Positions 47,146 through 56,581 of a stretch of 64,000 nucleotides of DNA are shown here, in pieces. This stretch comes from Aquilaria yunnanensis (lineage: Eukaryota; Streptophyta; Magnoliopsida; Malvales; Thymelaeaceae). Made by a program: the position numbers and the translations under genes. Numbering within the stretch: position 1 is the first letter of the stretch; every line of letters starts with the position of its first letter. Location: NCBI GenBank assembly GCA_039654915.1, contig CM077596.1, positions 57,968,501-58,032,500 of the forward strand, given 5' to 3'. The notes under the pieces were generated by a model that saw only the letters and a program-made list of their open reading frames with translations, ran no database searches and was not told where the DNA came from.

Positions 47146-49626
47146 TCACCTAGGCCCAGTTAAAATGGAAGCTTGCATTTCACTGGTGACAGCACTGGGC
47201 TCAAGTGGATTTGAAAATTCAAAGTTGAAATTGTCATCAACTTCCACTGAGCCCTCTAAGATCTTAACTACCATGGACATGGAAGGCCTTTCAGGGTGTT
47301 TGTTTTGTAAGCACCATGCAGCCACCTTCATCACCTTTAGGACTTCTAACGCATTTGCTTGCATATCATCACTGTACTTATCGACAAGATCCAGAAGTTG
47401 ATTTTCTTCAGCTTTCCTCTTGAATAGCTTTAGTAAATGCATGTCCTCTTCCTGCTCAGATCTATCCACATTTTTGCGACCACACAAGATCTCTAAAACT
47501 ACAATGCCAAAGCTATAGACGTCTGCCTTTTCTGTGATGATGGAACTCAACCATTCAGGGCCCATGTAACCCGGTGTTCCCCTCATAGTTGTTACAACTT
47601 GACTTTGCTTCCTTCCAATTAACTTAGATAATCCGAAATCAGAAACTTTGGCATTGAAGTTCTCATCCAAAAGGATGTTTTGCGGTTTGATATCGAGGTG
47701 AATTATCTTTTGCCAGCATCCTTCATGAAGATAGGCCAATCCCCTGGCTATGTCTAGTATGATTTTTCTTCTGGTGTCCCAAGAAAGAACAAGCTGCTGG
47801 TTCTTGAGGAAGATCCAAACATCCAACGAACCATTGCACATGCACTCATAAACTAAAAGCCTCTGGGTTTTTTCTGCACAAAATCCAACTAATCTTACCA
47901 AATTGAAATGGTGAATGCTTCCTATTGTTTGAACTTCTGTTATGAATGACTTTGTAACAGCACCAAAACCCTCAAGACACTTCACCGCAACTTCAGTACC
48001 ATCAGGTAGTGTGCCCTTAAACACAGACCCAAACCCTCCTTGGCCAAGCTTGTCAGTGAAATTCTTTGTGATGACTTTCAGTTCTTCATAAGAGAATTTT
48101 CTAGGCATTCCTGATATATGATCTAGAAATTCCTGCCCATCATCTGTTACGCCTTTCTTCATTTTGGTTATAATCACAGAGCATAAAAGGAAAACCCCGA
48201 CGATAAGGAAAACCCCGAAGATAGCTCCAGCTATAGATCCCAATATATAGTTCACAGCGATATTCTTTTTCTTTTTTGGTGAAACAGAAACCGAGGGGCT
48301 TTGACTGACGACAAGATCTTTCACTTGAACTTTTATAAATGTAGTGTTAAGAACCGCTTCAGCATTACCTTGTCCAAGAAAATATGTCTTTGCATCTTCA
48401 AATTGCGCAAATGAATAGGCTTCAAATAGTAATGCGCACAATGGTTCTGAAAAATTCTGAATTGCATTCCCAACAAGGGTCATCTTGCAGGAACAGTTCT
48501 TCTTGCAAGTTTCCTTGCAGTTATCTTTATCCAAGTAAATCATCTCCATGCTGCTCGGCAATAAGGATGGCATATAAGTTAGCTCAAGAAATGTCTGGTC
48601 CATGGGGGACTCACAGGACACTGGTGTGATTGGTGAACAGTCTGTCTGTGCATCATGGTCCATCTGCTTGAAGTAGGCATTTCCATTTTCATCTTCTGAT
48701 CCAGGACAGGAGCACCCTGCGTCAGAACAGATGCCATATCTTCCACATGCCAATGGATAGTCGCATCGATCCAAATTAAAAAGGTCAGAAACCACTGTCC
48801 ATTTTGATGCTAGCCATGCATAAGCCCTCAGGTGTCCGTCGCTCCCAAGCTGTATAAAACTAGCAGAGGATACTACACTGCCTGCGATGACATCCTCGAA
48901 TTTAGCATAGTATTGACCCATTTCGTTTTCCAGATGAATGTTAATATCTAAGGTCTGATAAGCTTCAGAATTGGGTTCCACATCAGCAGTGGCTCCATCA
49001 GAACCAATGGCAAATGAATACAACCCTTCACTTGAATTCGACTTTGATACATTAGCCCTCAGTTTCTGTTCAGAAACCAGCCTCTGTCCTGGAAGTAAAG
49101 TGTCTGTTGGATGATCAAAAGACTGCCAAACCATTCTATTATTTGAAGCATACAGCACGAGGTTTCCCTCCGCTGTCAAATTCATCGAAGAGACAACTTC
49201 CCCTTTTGTTCTTGTTGACCAAATCTCAGTATGGTTTCTATCTTCCAGGACTAAACCTCTATCATTTGTGTACTGCAGTCTTGCTCCAAGCTGAGCCGGG
49301 TTGTTCCGGTTTGCAGACCATACCATGACTGGAGAAAGATTGTCACCGGAACTGATATGGAAGATGGAAATAGCGAGCAGACAGGGGCTTCCTGCAATTC
49401 CACAGTGAAAACCAAACACAAATCGACCATTAACTAGGATTGATCTAATACCAGCTAACTCCAAGACATTGAAATCGGAAGAAGGGGTGATAGACCAAGA
49501 TGCAGGGGGCCTGGAAACCGATTCAGCACCCACATCTTGGGCTTTGATCAGCGGGGACGATAAGATCAACACGCATATGCTTATAATGCACCAGGAATTC
49601 CGGCAGAAGGGCTGACTCCAGGACAT
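47146..49626 (-). CDS. G-type lectin S-receptor-like Ser/Thr protein kinase, SD2-5-like (second copy, altered 5' end)
   Basis: Closely related to the 32185-34647 gene. The kinase frame is open back to an ATG at 49692 (848 residues), but I prefer the in-frame ATG at 49626 (826 residues) because it gives a normal signal peptide (MSWSQPFCRNSWC, then a Leu/Ile/Val core ending PLIKAQ); from 49692 that core would be internal. The ancestral ATG (49771) is out of frame because of a 157-bp tandem duplication. Domains: B-lectin, EGF-like, PAN, transmembrane and kinase. In 848-residue numbering the landmarks are GQGGFGSV 550-557, Lys571, HLDIKPQN 665-672, DFG 685-687. APE reads GPE (711-713). An 18-bp tandem duplication lengthens the membrane segment (GVFLIV-GVFLLC). 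No stop or frameshift follows 49626, so it may be functional if translation reaches that start. Confidence 0.88.
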   Translation of the reverse strand: MSWSQPFCRNSWCIISICVLILSSPLIKAQDVGAESVSRPPASWSITPSSDFNVLELAGIRSILVNGRFVFGFHCGIAGSPCLLAISIFHISSGDNLSPVMVWSANRNNPAQLGARLQYTNDRGLVLEDRNHTEIWSTRTKGEVVSSMNLTAEGNLVLYASNNRMVWQSFDHPTDTLLPGQRLVSEQKLRANVSKSNSSEGLYSFAIGSDGATADVEPNSEAYQTLDINIHLENEMGQYYAKFEDVIAGSVVSSASFIQLGSDGHLRAYAWLASKWTVVSDLFNLDRCDYPLACGRYGICSDAGCSCPGSEDENGNAYFKQMDHDAQTDCSPITPVSCESPMDQTFLELTYMPSLLPSSMEMIYLDKDNCKETCKKNCSCKMTLVGNAIQNFSEPLCALLFEAYSFAQFEDAKTYFLGQGNAEAVLNTTFIKVQVKDLVVSQSPSVSVSPKKKKNIAVNYILGSIAGAIFGVFLIVGVFLLCSVIITKMKKGVTDDGQEFLDHISGMPRKFSYEELKVITKNFTDKLGQGGFGSVFKGTLPDGTEVAVKCLEGFGAVTKSFITEVQTIGSIHHFNLVRLVGFCAEKTQRLLVYECMCNGSLDVWIFLKNQQLVLSWDTRRKIILDIARGLAYLHEGCWQKIIHLDIKPQNILLDENFNAKVSDFGLSKLIGRKQSQVVTTMRGTPGYMGPEWLSSIITEKADVYSFGIVVLEILCGRKNVDRSEQEEDMHLLKLFKRKAEENQLLDLVDKYSDDMQANALEVLKVMKVAAWCLQNKHPERPSMSMVVKILEGSVEVDDNFNFEFSNPLEPSAVTSEMQASILTGPR

Positions 49627-49764
49627 TGAAATCGGAAGAAGGGGTGATAGACCAAGATGCAGGGGGCCTGGAAACCGATTCAGCACCCACATCTTGGGCT
49701 TTGATCAGCGGGGACGATAAGATCAACACGCATATGGTTATAATGCACCAGGAATTCCGGCAGA
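49450..49764. repeat. 157-bp tandem duplication at the 5' end of the second RLK
   Basis: Two copies (about 49450-49607 and 49608-49764) repeat 'gacattgaaatcgg' (49465, 49622) and 'ccaggaattccggcag' (49591, 49748), each pair offset by 157 bp. 157 is not a multiple of three, so it shifts the ancestral reading frame. The other RLK copy (34490-34650) has only one copy. Confidence 0.95.
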
Positions 49765-50285
49765 CGACCATTCTTCTACTGCTACTTCAAAAGTTGATTG
49801 CTTCAAATGGCGACCTGGAACTGACTCAAAGAGCTGAATATTCAAAGCAAACTGTTTCTGTGCAGTGCAAGATCCTCGTTCCTAAAGCACCAACAGAAGC
49901 ATTGAGTTTATTGAATTACGAATAAAAACATTTCCTTTCTTCCTCAGAGTTGCTTTTGCTCAATAAATTTTGGTTTCTTCGCCGCTCAAAAAATAAAAAT
50001 GCTTGCTTTCTTTAGGAGAGGAGAATCGATGGTCAATGCATTCTACTGTCCATGTCAAGCTTCCTAGAAATAGCCTTTTTAGACTTGGGCTTTTCCTTTC
50101 AAAGTAACATATATGCAACTGAGACTGCTAATATACTCTGTTTTGAGAAGAAAAGCTCGTTTGTCATATTAATGAAATTTTAAAACTTCGTTGTATTAGA
50201 TCACCATTTTTATTACAAGTTTTACACTCTCCGCCCAAATAGATAATGCAGAAACTTGATTTCGTTAGTTTAAGTTAACAAATTA
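49765..50285. other. 5' flank of the second RLK
   Basis: Homologous to 34641-35130 upstream of the intact RLK, including 'gagactgctaatata' and 'cactctccgccc'. The promoter should lie here on the minus strand, but I cannot assign boxes. The match breaks near 50286. Confidence 0.6.
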
Positions 50286-50605
50286 ATTTTTCTTTTTTCA
50301 TACACTGAATTGCAATCTATTACAATAGTAAGAATGAGAATGAACAATACTAAATCCAGGAAGTGAAAGGGTTTTTCACACGAAACTTGTTAGATTTGAG
50401 CTGCAATTAACTTATTTCTAGATGTCTGTTTTATGCAAAATACGGTGTCGCTCTTCAAATCTTGATGTTATCTGTGAGTGCCCCTTTACTTTGCCATTTT
50501 GCAGGTCAATCGACTCCACCACCATGTATTACCACTTGGAGTAATCCTAGTTTGAATTCCCCACCACTATTTTCTATGTCGATGGGGGCATGAAACCCGC
50601 TTCTA

Positions 50606-51436
50606 GGCTCTGTTTTTTACGTGTATTTGGGGTGAAAAAAATGAGTTAATTCAAAAAAACAGGCGGGCTTAACAGGAAGCCGGGTAAGGGGAACGGGTCG
50701 GGTCAAATGGTTCAGTTATGAATCTGGGGTTGAAGTACACCAGAAATGGAACCCGAGACGTACACCATAAATGGAAGATGGGAACTCGAAGAGGGAGAGA
50801 CGAGAAGTATGATAGGACCTGCTCTTTTTCTTTCCACGACGGTCCGACACACGGGGAAGACGACAGCGCTGTAGTGGACGCGGAGGAGCAGATATGTTTG
50901 GGGAGCACGAATGGCGGTCGAGAGATCCGACGATGAGCAATCAGAGCTGATCTTTTTCTCTCCACGAAGTACTGACACACGGGGAAGACGGCAGCGCTGT
51001 AGTGGACGCGGAGGAGCAAATACGTTTGGGGAGCACGAATGGCGGCCGAGAGATCTGACGATGAGCAATCGGACCTGATCTTTTTCTCTCCACGAAGGAC
51101 CGACACACGGGGAAGACGGGCAGCGTTGTAGTGGACGCGGAGGAGCAGATACGTTTGGGGAGCACGAATGGCGGCCGAGAGATCCGACGATGAGCAATCA
51201 GACCTGATCTTTTTCTCTCCACGAAGGACCGACACACTGGGAAGACGGCTGCGCTAGAGTGGAGGCGGAGGAGCAGAGAGGTTTGGGAAGACGAATGGCA
51301 GCCGAGAAGAAGAGCAACTATGCTGGAAAACGCATTTGACCCGACCCGCTCCCCTTACCCGACTTCCTGTTAAGCCCGCCTGTTTTTTTGAATTAACTCA
51401 TTTTTTTCACCCGAAATACACGTAAAAAACAGAGCC
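50606..51436. mobile_element. non-autonomous TIR element with long TIRs and an internal minisatellite
   Basis: The left end reads GGCTCTGTTTTTTACGTG and the right end is its reverse complement; the inverted arms are about 105 bp with only a few mismatches. TA lies on both sides (50604-50605, 51437-51438). The two-base flank and GGCTCTGTTT terminus recall PIF/Harbinger or mariner-type elements, but the class is unsure. Between the arms sits a GC-rich 128-bp tandem array. No transposase. Confidence 0.75.
50820..51330. repeat. 128-bp minisatellite, four units
   Basis: 'ctttttct(c/t)tccacgac/a' recurs at 50824, 50952, 51080 and 51209 (spacing 128, 128, 129). Units share 'cgacacacggggaagacg', 'gtggacgcggaggagca' and 'ggggagcacgaatggcgg'; the last is partial and more diverged. 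The minus strand is open in all three frames across the array, and because 128 is not divisible by three each long frame cycles through the same three peptides. This is a by-product of the repeat, not evidence for a protein. Confidence 0.9.
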
Positions 51437-51752
51437 TAAGAGTTGATTCAGTGGTGTGGGTGGCAAAATTCTTCCATCTAGGATCTTGGGATTCTAATGG
51501 TCGATTCTTAGGAAATTGTCCTTCTTTAGCTACAGAAGTTCAGGCAATTTTGGATGCTCTCGAATATGTGACCAACAACAATTTGACCAATATCACTATC
51601 CTCACAGATTGTACCCAATTTTGTTCTCTTGGAAGTTGCAGAGCAGCTTACACGTATACATTCGCTGACAGGATCTTTCAACTGCTTATCCTTCTTGACG
51701 GTGAAGAGGAATGTGGTCAACAGACATATGAGATTGTTACTTACTCTCTTAG

Positions 51753-52049
51753 GTCTCAATTAGTTGTGTTTTATGGACCCAAAAAGATGAGTCTTTTTTT
51801 TTTTCTTTTTTCTGACTTAATTGTCGTTGTTGTTTTCTCTTATTACCATAGCGTCACCCTCCCAGGCCTTGCAGTATTTACAATCAAGGTTTTAAATCTC
51901 ATGCAAAATAGTATACATGTTTCTCTAAAGTTATAGTATAATACCATTACTATATCATACCATCTCGGATATACTAGTTTTAGATAATTTAGACATATAT
52001 ACATATATGAAGACACTACACACACACACACACACACACATACATACAG
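51753..52049. other. RLK-flank sequence and CA microsatellite
   Basis: From 51753 ('caattagttgtgttttatgg') the sequence matches 35135-35200, so the RLK upstream flank resumes after the 1.47-kb insertion of 50286-51752. A CA repeat of about 11 units lies at 52018-52040. No gene is seen. Confidence 0.6.
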
Positions 52050-52950
52050 ATAGGTTAATATCATTGGTCATCTCTAAACTATTCTCATTTTGCTTAATCA
52101 TCTTGTAACTATTAATTATTACATTAATTGTCCTTAAACTATTTAATTATTGCATCCATTGTCCTACCGTTATATTAGTCGTTAAAAACTTGATGGAAAT
52201 GGGTGGGAAAATACATTCTCAACCCTAAAACTTGGAAAACTCTTTTATCTGAGTTTTAAAACTTTATGATTTTCTATGTTAGTTATAAAACTATGAAAAT
52301 GTGTATAATCTCTTTAATTTCACTCTCAGTTTCTTCCAATTAAGCATGAATCTCTTGACTTTAATTTAATAAAATTTTTACAATTGAATTTTAATTAAGT
52401 ATTTATTCCAATTTCATTCATTTTTTTTCTTTTGGTTCGGTTTTTTATTTTTTTTAAGGTTTTTTTTCTTTTATTCTTCTTGTTTACTTTTGGTTGCTGC
52501 CTCTTCCTTACCACTCTTTTTATTTATTTATTTTTCTTTTTTTATCCGTTATTTTCTTCAATTTGTTCTTTATTTTTTCTTTCCTCTTTCATTTTCTAAA
52601 GGTTATTATTTCTTTCGCTTACTTTTTTTTTTCTACAAATAACCTTTCACAATGGAACATGTTTTGTTGAACCTTACTCATGTTCATTTAATTTTAGGAC
52701 TTCGAGTAATTTGAAAAAAATTCTTAAGGAAATAAAAATTTTAAGTTGATGTTGGTTTATCATTTAGCTAGCTTCACAATATCACAATCAACAACATTCT
52801 TAGTATTAAAAAAAAAAACAAGTAGCAACATTCTCACCGTAAAGAATTCATTAAAAGTTGTGTTGTGCTTGACCCAAGTTCTCGAAGGAAAAACACTACA
52901 ACATAAAAACCAAAAAGTGACTCAATATCTAGTCACTCTTAGTCACGTAT

Positions 52951-53297
52951 GTAATACCCACATATCCCATATGGGTGAATTGTGGGAAGCCTTATGTGGA
53001 TACATAGCCTCCAATTCCAAAACATAAGCACCTAACATTTATCCTTTTCCCCATATCCCACATGGGTGAATTGTGGGAAGCCTTATATGTATACATAGCC
53101 TTCAATTCCAGAACATAAGCACCTAGCGCTTATCCTTCATGTGGTGTGGGCAGGTGTTGTAACACCCCCATATCCCATATGGGTGAATTGTGGGAAGCCT
53201 TATGTGGATACATAGCCTCCAATTCCAAAACATAAGCACCTAACATTTATCCTTTTCCCCATATACCACATGGGTGAATTGTGGGAAGCTTTAATCG
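52951..53297. repeat. rearranged, inverted TRIM LTR fragments
   Basis: Four stretches (from 52951, 53051, 53159 and 53259) begin like 'gtaa(t/c)accc' or 'ccccatat(c/a)cc' and continue 'acatgggtgaattgtggg'. They are the LTR of the TRIM family at 17044 and 53452, but in the opposite orientation to the LTR at 53452-54612. The first and third are offset by 208 bp and nearly identical, so this is a tandem duplication of LTR pieces. Confidence 0.75.
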
Positions 53298-54325
53298 AAT
53301 TACTTAATTCCCCGGACCAAGTAACCTCTCTAATCGGACTACTTAGCCCCTGGCCAAGTAGCCTCTCGAATCTAGGATCAGTCCCGGTAGATGATGCATT
53401 TGCATACCCACTATGCCACAACATCATGATCCCGGGTCGGCTATGATACCATCTATAACGAACCAAGTCCAAAACTGGTCAACGGAACACCTACCCACAC
53501 CACATCTTAGAAAATGATAAGCGCTAAGTGCTTATGTTCTAAAATTGGAGGCTATGTATTAGGGGTGAGCATGGGTCGGGTTGGTTCGATTTTATGGTGG
53601 AACCGAACCAACCCAAAATGATCTCGGTTCCAAAATTTTTCTACTACCCAACCCAGAACCGAGAACTGAACAGAACCAGAACCATGGTTCTGGGTTTCTC
53701 GGTTCTGGTTCTCGGGTTTCTCGGTTTATACCATATACCTATAACAATACTAAAATTTAATAAATCTACATCCATAATCAGTTTTATGACATATTCAACA
53801 TAATATACAATTAAATTAATATTTAAATATAAGTACTTAGATACATTCAAAAAAGTTTAAAATGTTGTTCTTACAAAATTGGTTCAAAAGAGTTGCTTGT
53901 GGGGTGTCTTTTATCTCAATTAATTTACTTCATTCCAGTAATTTCAATATTGGTATGACATTCAATATAGAAAACTGAGTTTTTAAGACCATCTTTTTTA
54001 GTATCAAAACCTAAAATATGTCGATGTTATAAATTTTTAATTTTGCATGACTCAAATGAAAAAAATATCATAATTGTATCGTAAAGAGTAGTCTGGAATA
54101 AAAGATTGAAAGCAAAATGACTTAGGAGTTGTGGGTCTATAAAGCAAAGTAATTTAAGTAAATATGAAAAAATTTCATAAATAATCCCACAACTTCCATA
54201 CTGTTTCAATTTGGAACATCAGTTTAAGAGTTTAATATAAAAACACAAAATAACCATCATAATACTTCAAAGAAATATGTGTGTGTGTGTGTGTATAGAT
54301 ATATTAGTAATACTATAATTTTTAT

Positions 54326-54374
<49 letters not shown>

Positions 54375-54612
54375 GGGTTCGGTTCCACCTCGGGTTGGTT
54401 CCATATGGAACCAGAACCAACCCAAAAACCGTCGGTTCTCCTATATGTGGAACCAACCCGAGAACCATGATCAATTTTTACCCAACCCAACCCAACCCAA
54501 TGGGGGTGGTTTGGTTTCGGTTTCGGGTTTACCCAACCCATGCTCACCTCTACTATGTATCCACATAAGGCTTCCCACAATTCACCCATGTGGGATACGA
54601 GGGTGTTACAAC
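53298..54612 (-). mobile_element. TRIM-like element, core plus one LTR, carrying a hAT-type insertion
   Basis: The core (53298-53451) shares 'atttgcatacccactatg' with the core of the TRIM at 17044-17503 and ends in TGGTATCATAG on the minus strand (53441-53451), an initiator-Met-type primer site. The LTR runs from about 53452 (aacgaaccaagtcc) to 54612 (gagggtgttaca), split by the 993-bp hAT-type element at 53560-54552. The opposite LTR is replaced by inverted fragments (52951-53297), so the element is rearranged. Confidence 0.7.
53560..54552. mobile_element. non-autonomous hAT-type element nested in the TRIM LTR
   Basis: It starts TAGGGGTGAGCATGGGT and ends ACCCATGCTCACCTCTA (inverted, one mismatch). 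The 8-bp target duplication CTATGTAT is perfect (53552-53559, 54553-54560), and removing the element restores the LTR sequence seen at 53090 and 53200. Subterminal 'gggttggttcggttcc'-type motifs occur at both ends. The AT-rich interior holds GT (54279-54295) and TA (54329-54370) microsatellites and no transposase. Confidence 0.9.
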
Positions 54613-55518
54613 ATAAAGCAGCTGAATTGTGACTACATAATTCAATCATGAAGGTCCTAGTCGCTAATAAAAATTGACTAAATTAAAACTAAAAATGTGA
54701 CTGACTTTGTCAGTTGCTTATTGTGGGACATGATGTGATATTAGTAACTGAGCTCTCAGTCACAAAAATAATGACTAATGTCTCAATTGCAAATGACCAT
54801 AACAAAAGGATTAACTGAAATTTAGTCACTAAAATTGTAATATACATTATGTATAAATTTGTTAAATTTTTATTTAAAATTTTAATAATAATAATAATAA
54901 TAATAATAATTAAAGCATAGCAAAAAAATACAAATATTTTAGAAAATATATAATATTAATTAAGTGAAAATATAAGATTCTTGGGTTAAAGCTAGTAATT
55001 CCCCAAATAAAATAAGCAACAACCCCCTCCTCCCAAAAAAAAGGAATTTGTGGAATTGGACTCGAATAACTGATCATGTGAAGATCAAACGATGATTCAG
55101 GTATCATCATGACATGCTTCCAAAACTCAGAGGATGAAGTTAAAAAAAATATATTCACAAAAGGAATGTAAAAAAATAATAGGAAAATCAAAGGAAATAA
55201 AGGATCGACAAAAGAAAAAAAAAGTGCTAAGGATGAAGCAGCAACGGAAAATAAATAAGAATAAAATAAAAAAGCCTTCAAGAGAAAAAGAATTAAAAAC
55301 AAAAAGCGAAAGAAAAAAAATTAAAGAAACTGGAATAAATACTTAATTAAAATTCAATTAAAATTTTTATTAAAGTAAAGTTAAGAAATTCATGCTTAAT
55401 TATAAGAAATCAAGAAAGAAATTAAAGAGAGTATGCACATTTTCATAGTTTTATGACTGAAATAGAAAGTCATAAAGTTTTAGGACTCAGATAAATTTTT
55501 TTCCAAGTTTTAGGGCTA

Positions 55519-56310
55519 AGTATGCATTTTCCCACACATCTCTATCAATTTTTAACGGCTGGTGTAACGAAAAGGCGAAGGGTGCAACAATTAAATAGTT
55601 TAAGAATAATTGATATAACAATTGATAGTTTTAGGATGATTAAACAAAATGAAAATAGTTTAGAGACGACCACTAATATGGGTTATACATATATAACATA
55701 TAGAACATACCAAAATTTGAGATCATAAAAGTGTAAAGTTTAAGTTATATTTATGTAGATTAATTAATAATTTTTCTCAGATAAATATTTCATTATGTAT
55801 AATAAAGACATAATTTTTAAGGCATCAAAAAAATAAATGTACAAGTTTTCTTCCAAATATCTATAAATATTTATTAGAAAATTAATTAATTAGACATACT
55901 TATAATGGCTGGTGTAAAGTATGCATTTTCCCACACATCTCTATCAGTTTTTAATGGTTGATGTGACAAAAAGATGAGGGATGCAACAATTAAATAGTTT
56001 GAGAATAATTGATGTAATAATTGATAGTTTTAGAATGATTAAGCAAAATGAAAATACTTTAGAGACAATCACTAATATGGGCTATACACATATAACACAT
56101 AGAACATACCAAAATTTGATATCATAAAAGTGTAAAGTATAAGTTATATTTATGTAGATTAATTAATGATTTTTCTCACATAAATATTTCATTATGTATA
56201 ATAAAAACATAATTTTTAAGGCATCAAAAAAATAAATGTACAAGTTTTCTTCCAAATATCTGTAAATATTTATTAGAAAATTAATTAATTAGACATAATT
56301 ATAATATATT
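55519..56310. repeat. 399-bp tandem direct repeat derived from the right fold-back arm
   Basis: 'tatgcattttcccacacatc' occurs at 55521 and 55920, and the sequence stays parallel to about 55917 and 56310 respectively, with scattered differences. The first unit includes the outer 170 bp of the right arm of the fold-back element, so the duplication happened after that element inserted. Confidence 0.9.
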
Positions 56311-56581
56311 TGACCTAAAAATATCAAATATTTAAAAAAATAAAAAAAATATTTGGCTGGTATCAAGATGGTATAGCCCGAGACAGCCAATATACCCAGC
56401 ACAAAGGGCAACATTTGTTGTAATTGTCCTGTATTGCTTCCGCATCGATACTAGTACATACTGTCTATACCTGCTGGTATGAAATAGTATTCAAATCTAT
56501 GTTCCCAAGGCACCTTCATGCAAGTTCTCCACCCACCTCATTGATCGGCATAGTTCCTTCATTTATTTGTTGCTTTTTATT
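56311..56581. other. spacer without a recognisable gene
   Basis: Mixed AT-rich sequence. A short stretch with 'gctggtatcaagatggtata' and 'ctgctggtatgaaatagta' may be repeat-derived, but no ends are visible. Confidence 0.4.

Larger units (their letters stand above)
50520..51640 (+). pseudogene. RNase H-like (RVT_3-type) exon split by a TIR element
   Basis: After TTTTGCAG (possible 3' splice site, about 50505-50512) a plus frame ends in FYVDGGMKPAS just before the TIR element at 50606. After the element (51437) the frame continues toward WDSNGRFLGNCPSLATEVQ, AILDALEYVTNNN and TILTDC. The Asp of YVDGG, Glu of ATEVQ and Asp of LTDC are spaced like the acidic residues of RNase H-like domains (RVT_3) found in plant gene exons and retroelements. 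There is also an in-frame stop before FYVDGG (TAG near 50549), and the join appears to need a frame change. It lies in a segment (50286-51752) absent from the other RLK copies. Likely a captured or decayed exon. Confidence 0.45.
52050..55687. mobile_element. fold-back/MULE-like element with arms of about 600 bp
   Basis: The left arm (about 52050-52650) and right arm (about 55090-55687) are inverted copies. For example 'aaacttggaaaa', 'gtgggaaaat', 'taactttatgatttt' and 'aattaagcatgaat' in the left arm reappear in order in the reverse complement of the right arm. The outer ends read 'aatatcattggtcatctc' and 'catattagtggtcgtctc'. The 2.4-kb centre holds CACTA-like sequence, TRIM pieces and a hAT-type element. 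Long TIRs without a transposase fit a non-autonomous MULE or fold-back element. No target duplication could be fixed because the right end is tandemly duplicated. Confidence 0.75.

Noticed and set aside
49627..49692. Start of the second RLK at 49692 (848 residues)
   Set aside because: It places 22 extra residues, translated from the shifted frame of the duplicated 5' end, before the signal peptide. The ATG at 49626 gives a normal N-terminus. Kept as an alternative.
50669..51237. Long overlapping minus-strand frames of 98-188 codons
   Set aside because: They run across a 128-bp tandem array and repeat the same peptides in different order; this is a product of the repeat, not a gene.
55134..55346. 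Lys-rich 70-codon frame, and the overlapping minus frame at 54910-55302
   Set aside because: It is an A-rich/T-rich strand of the fold-back arm; the amino acid bias simply reflects base composition.
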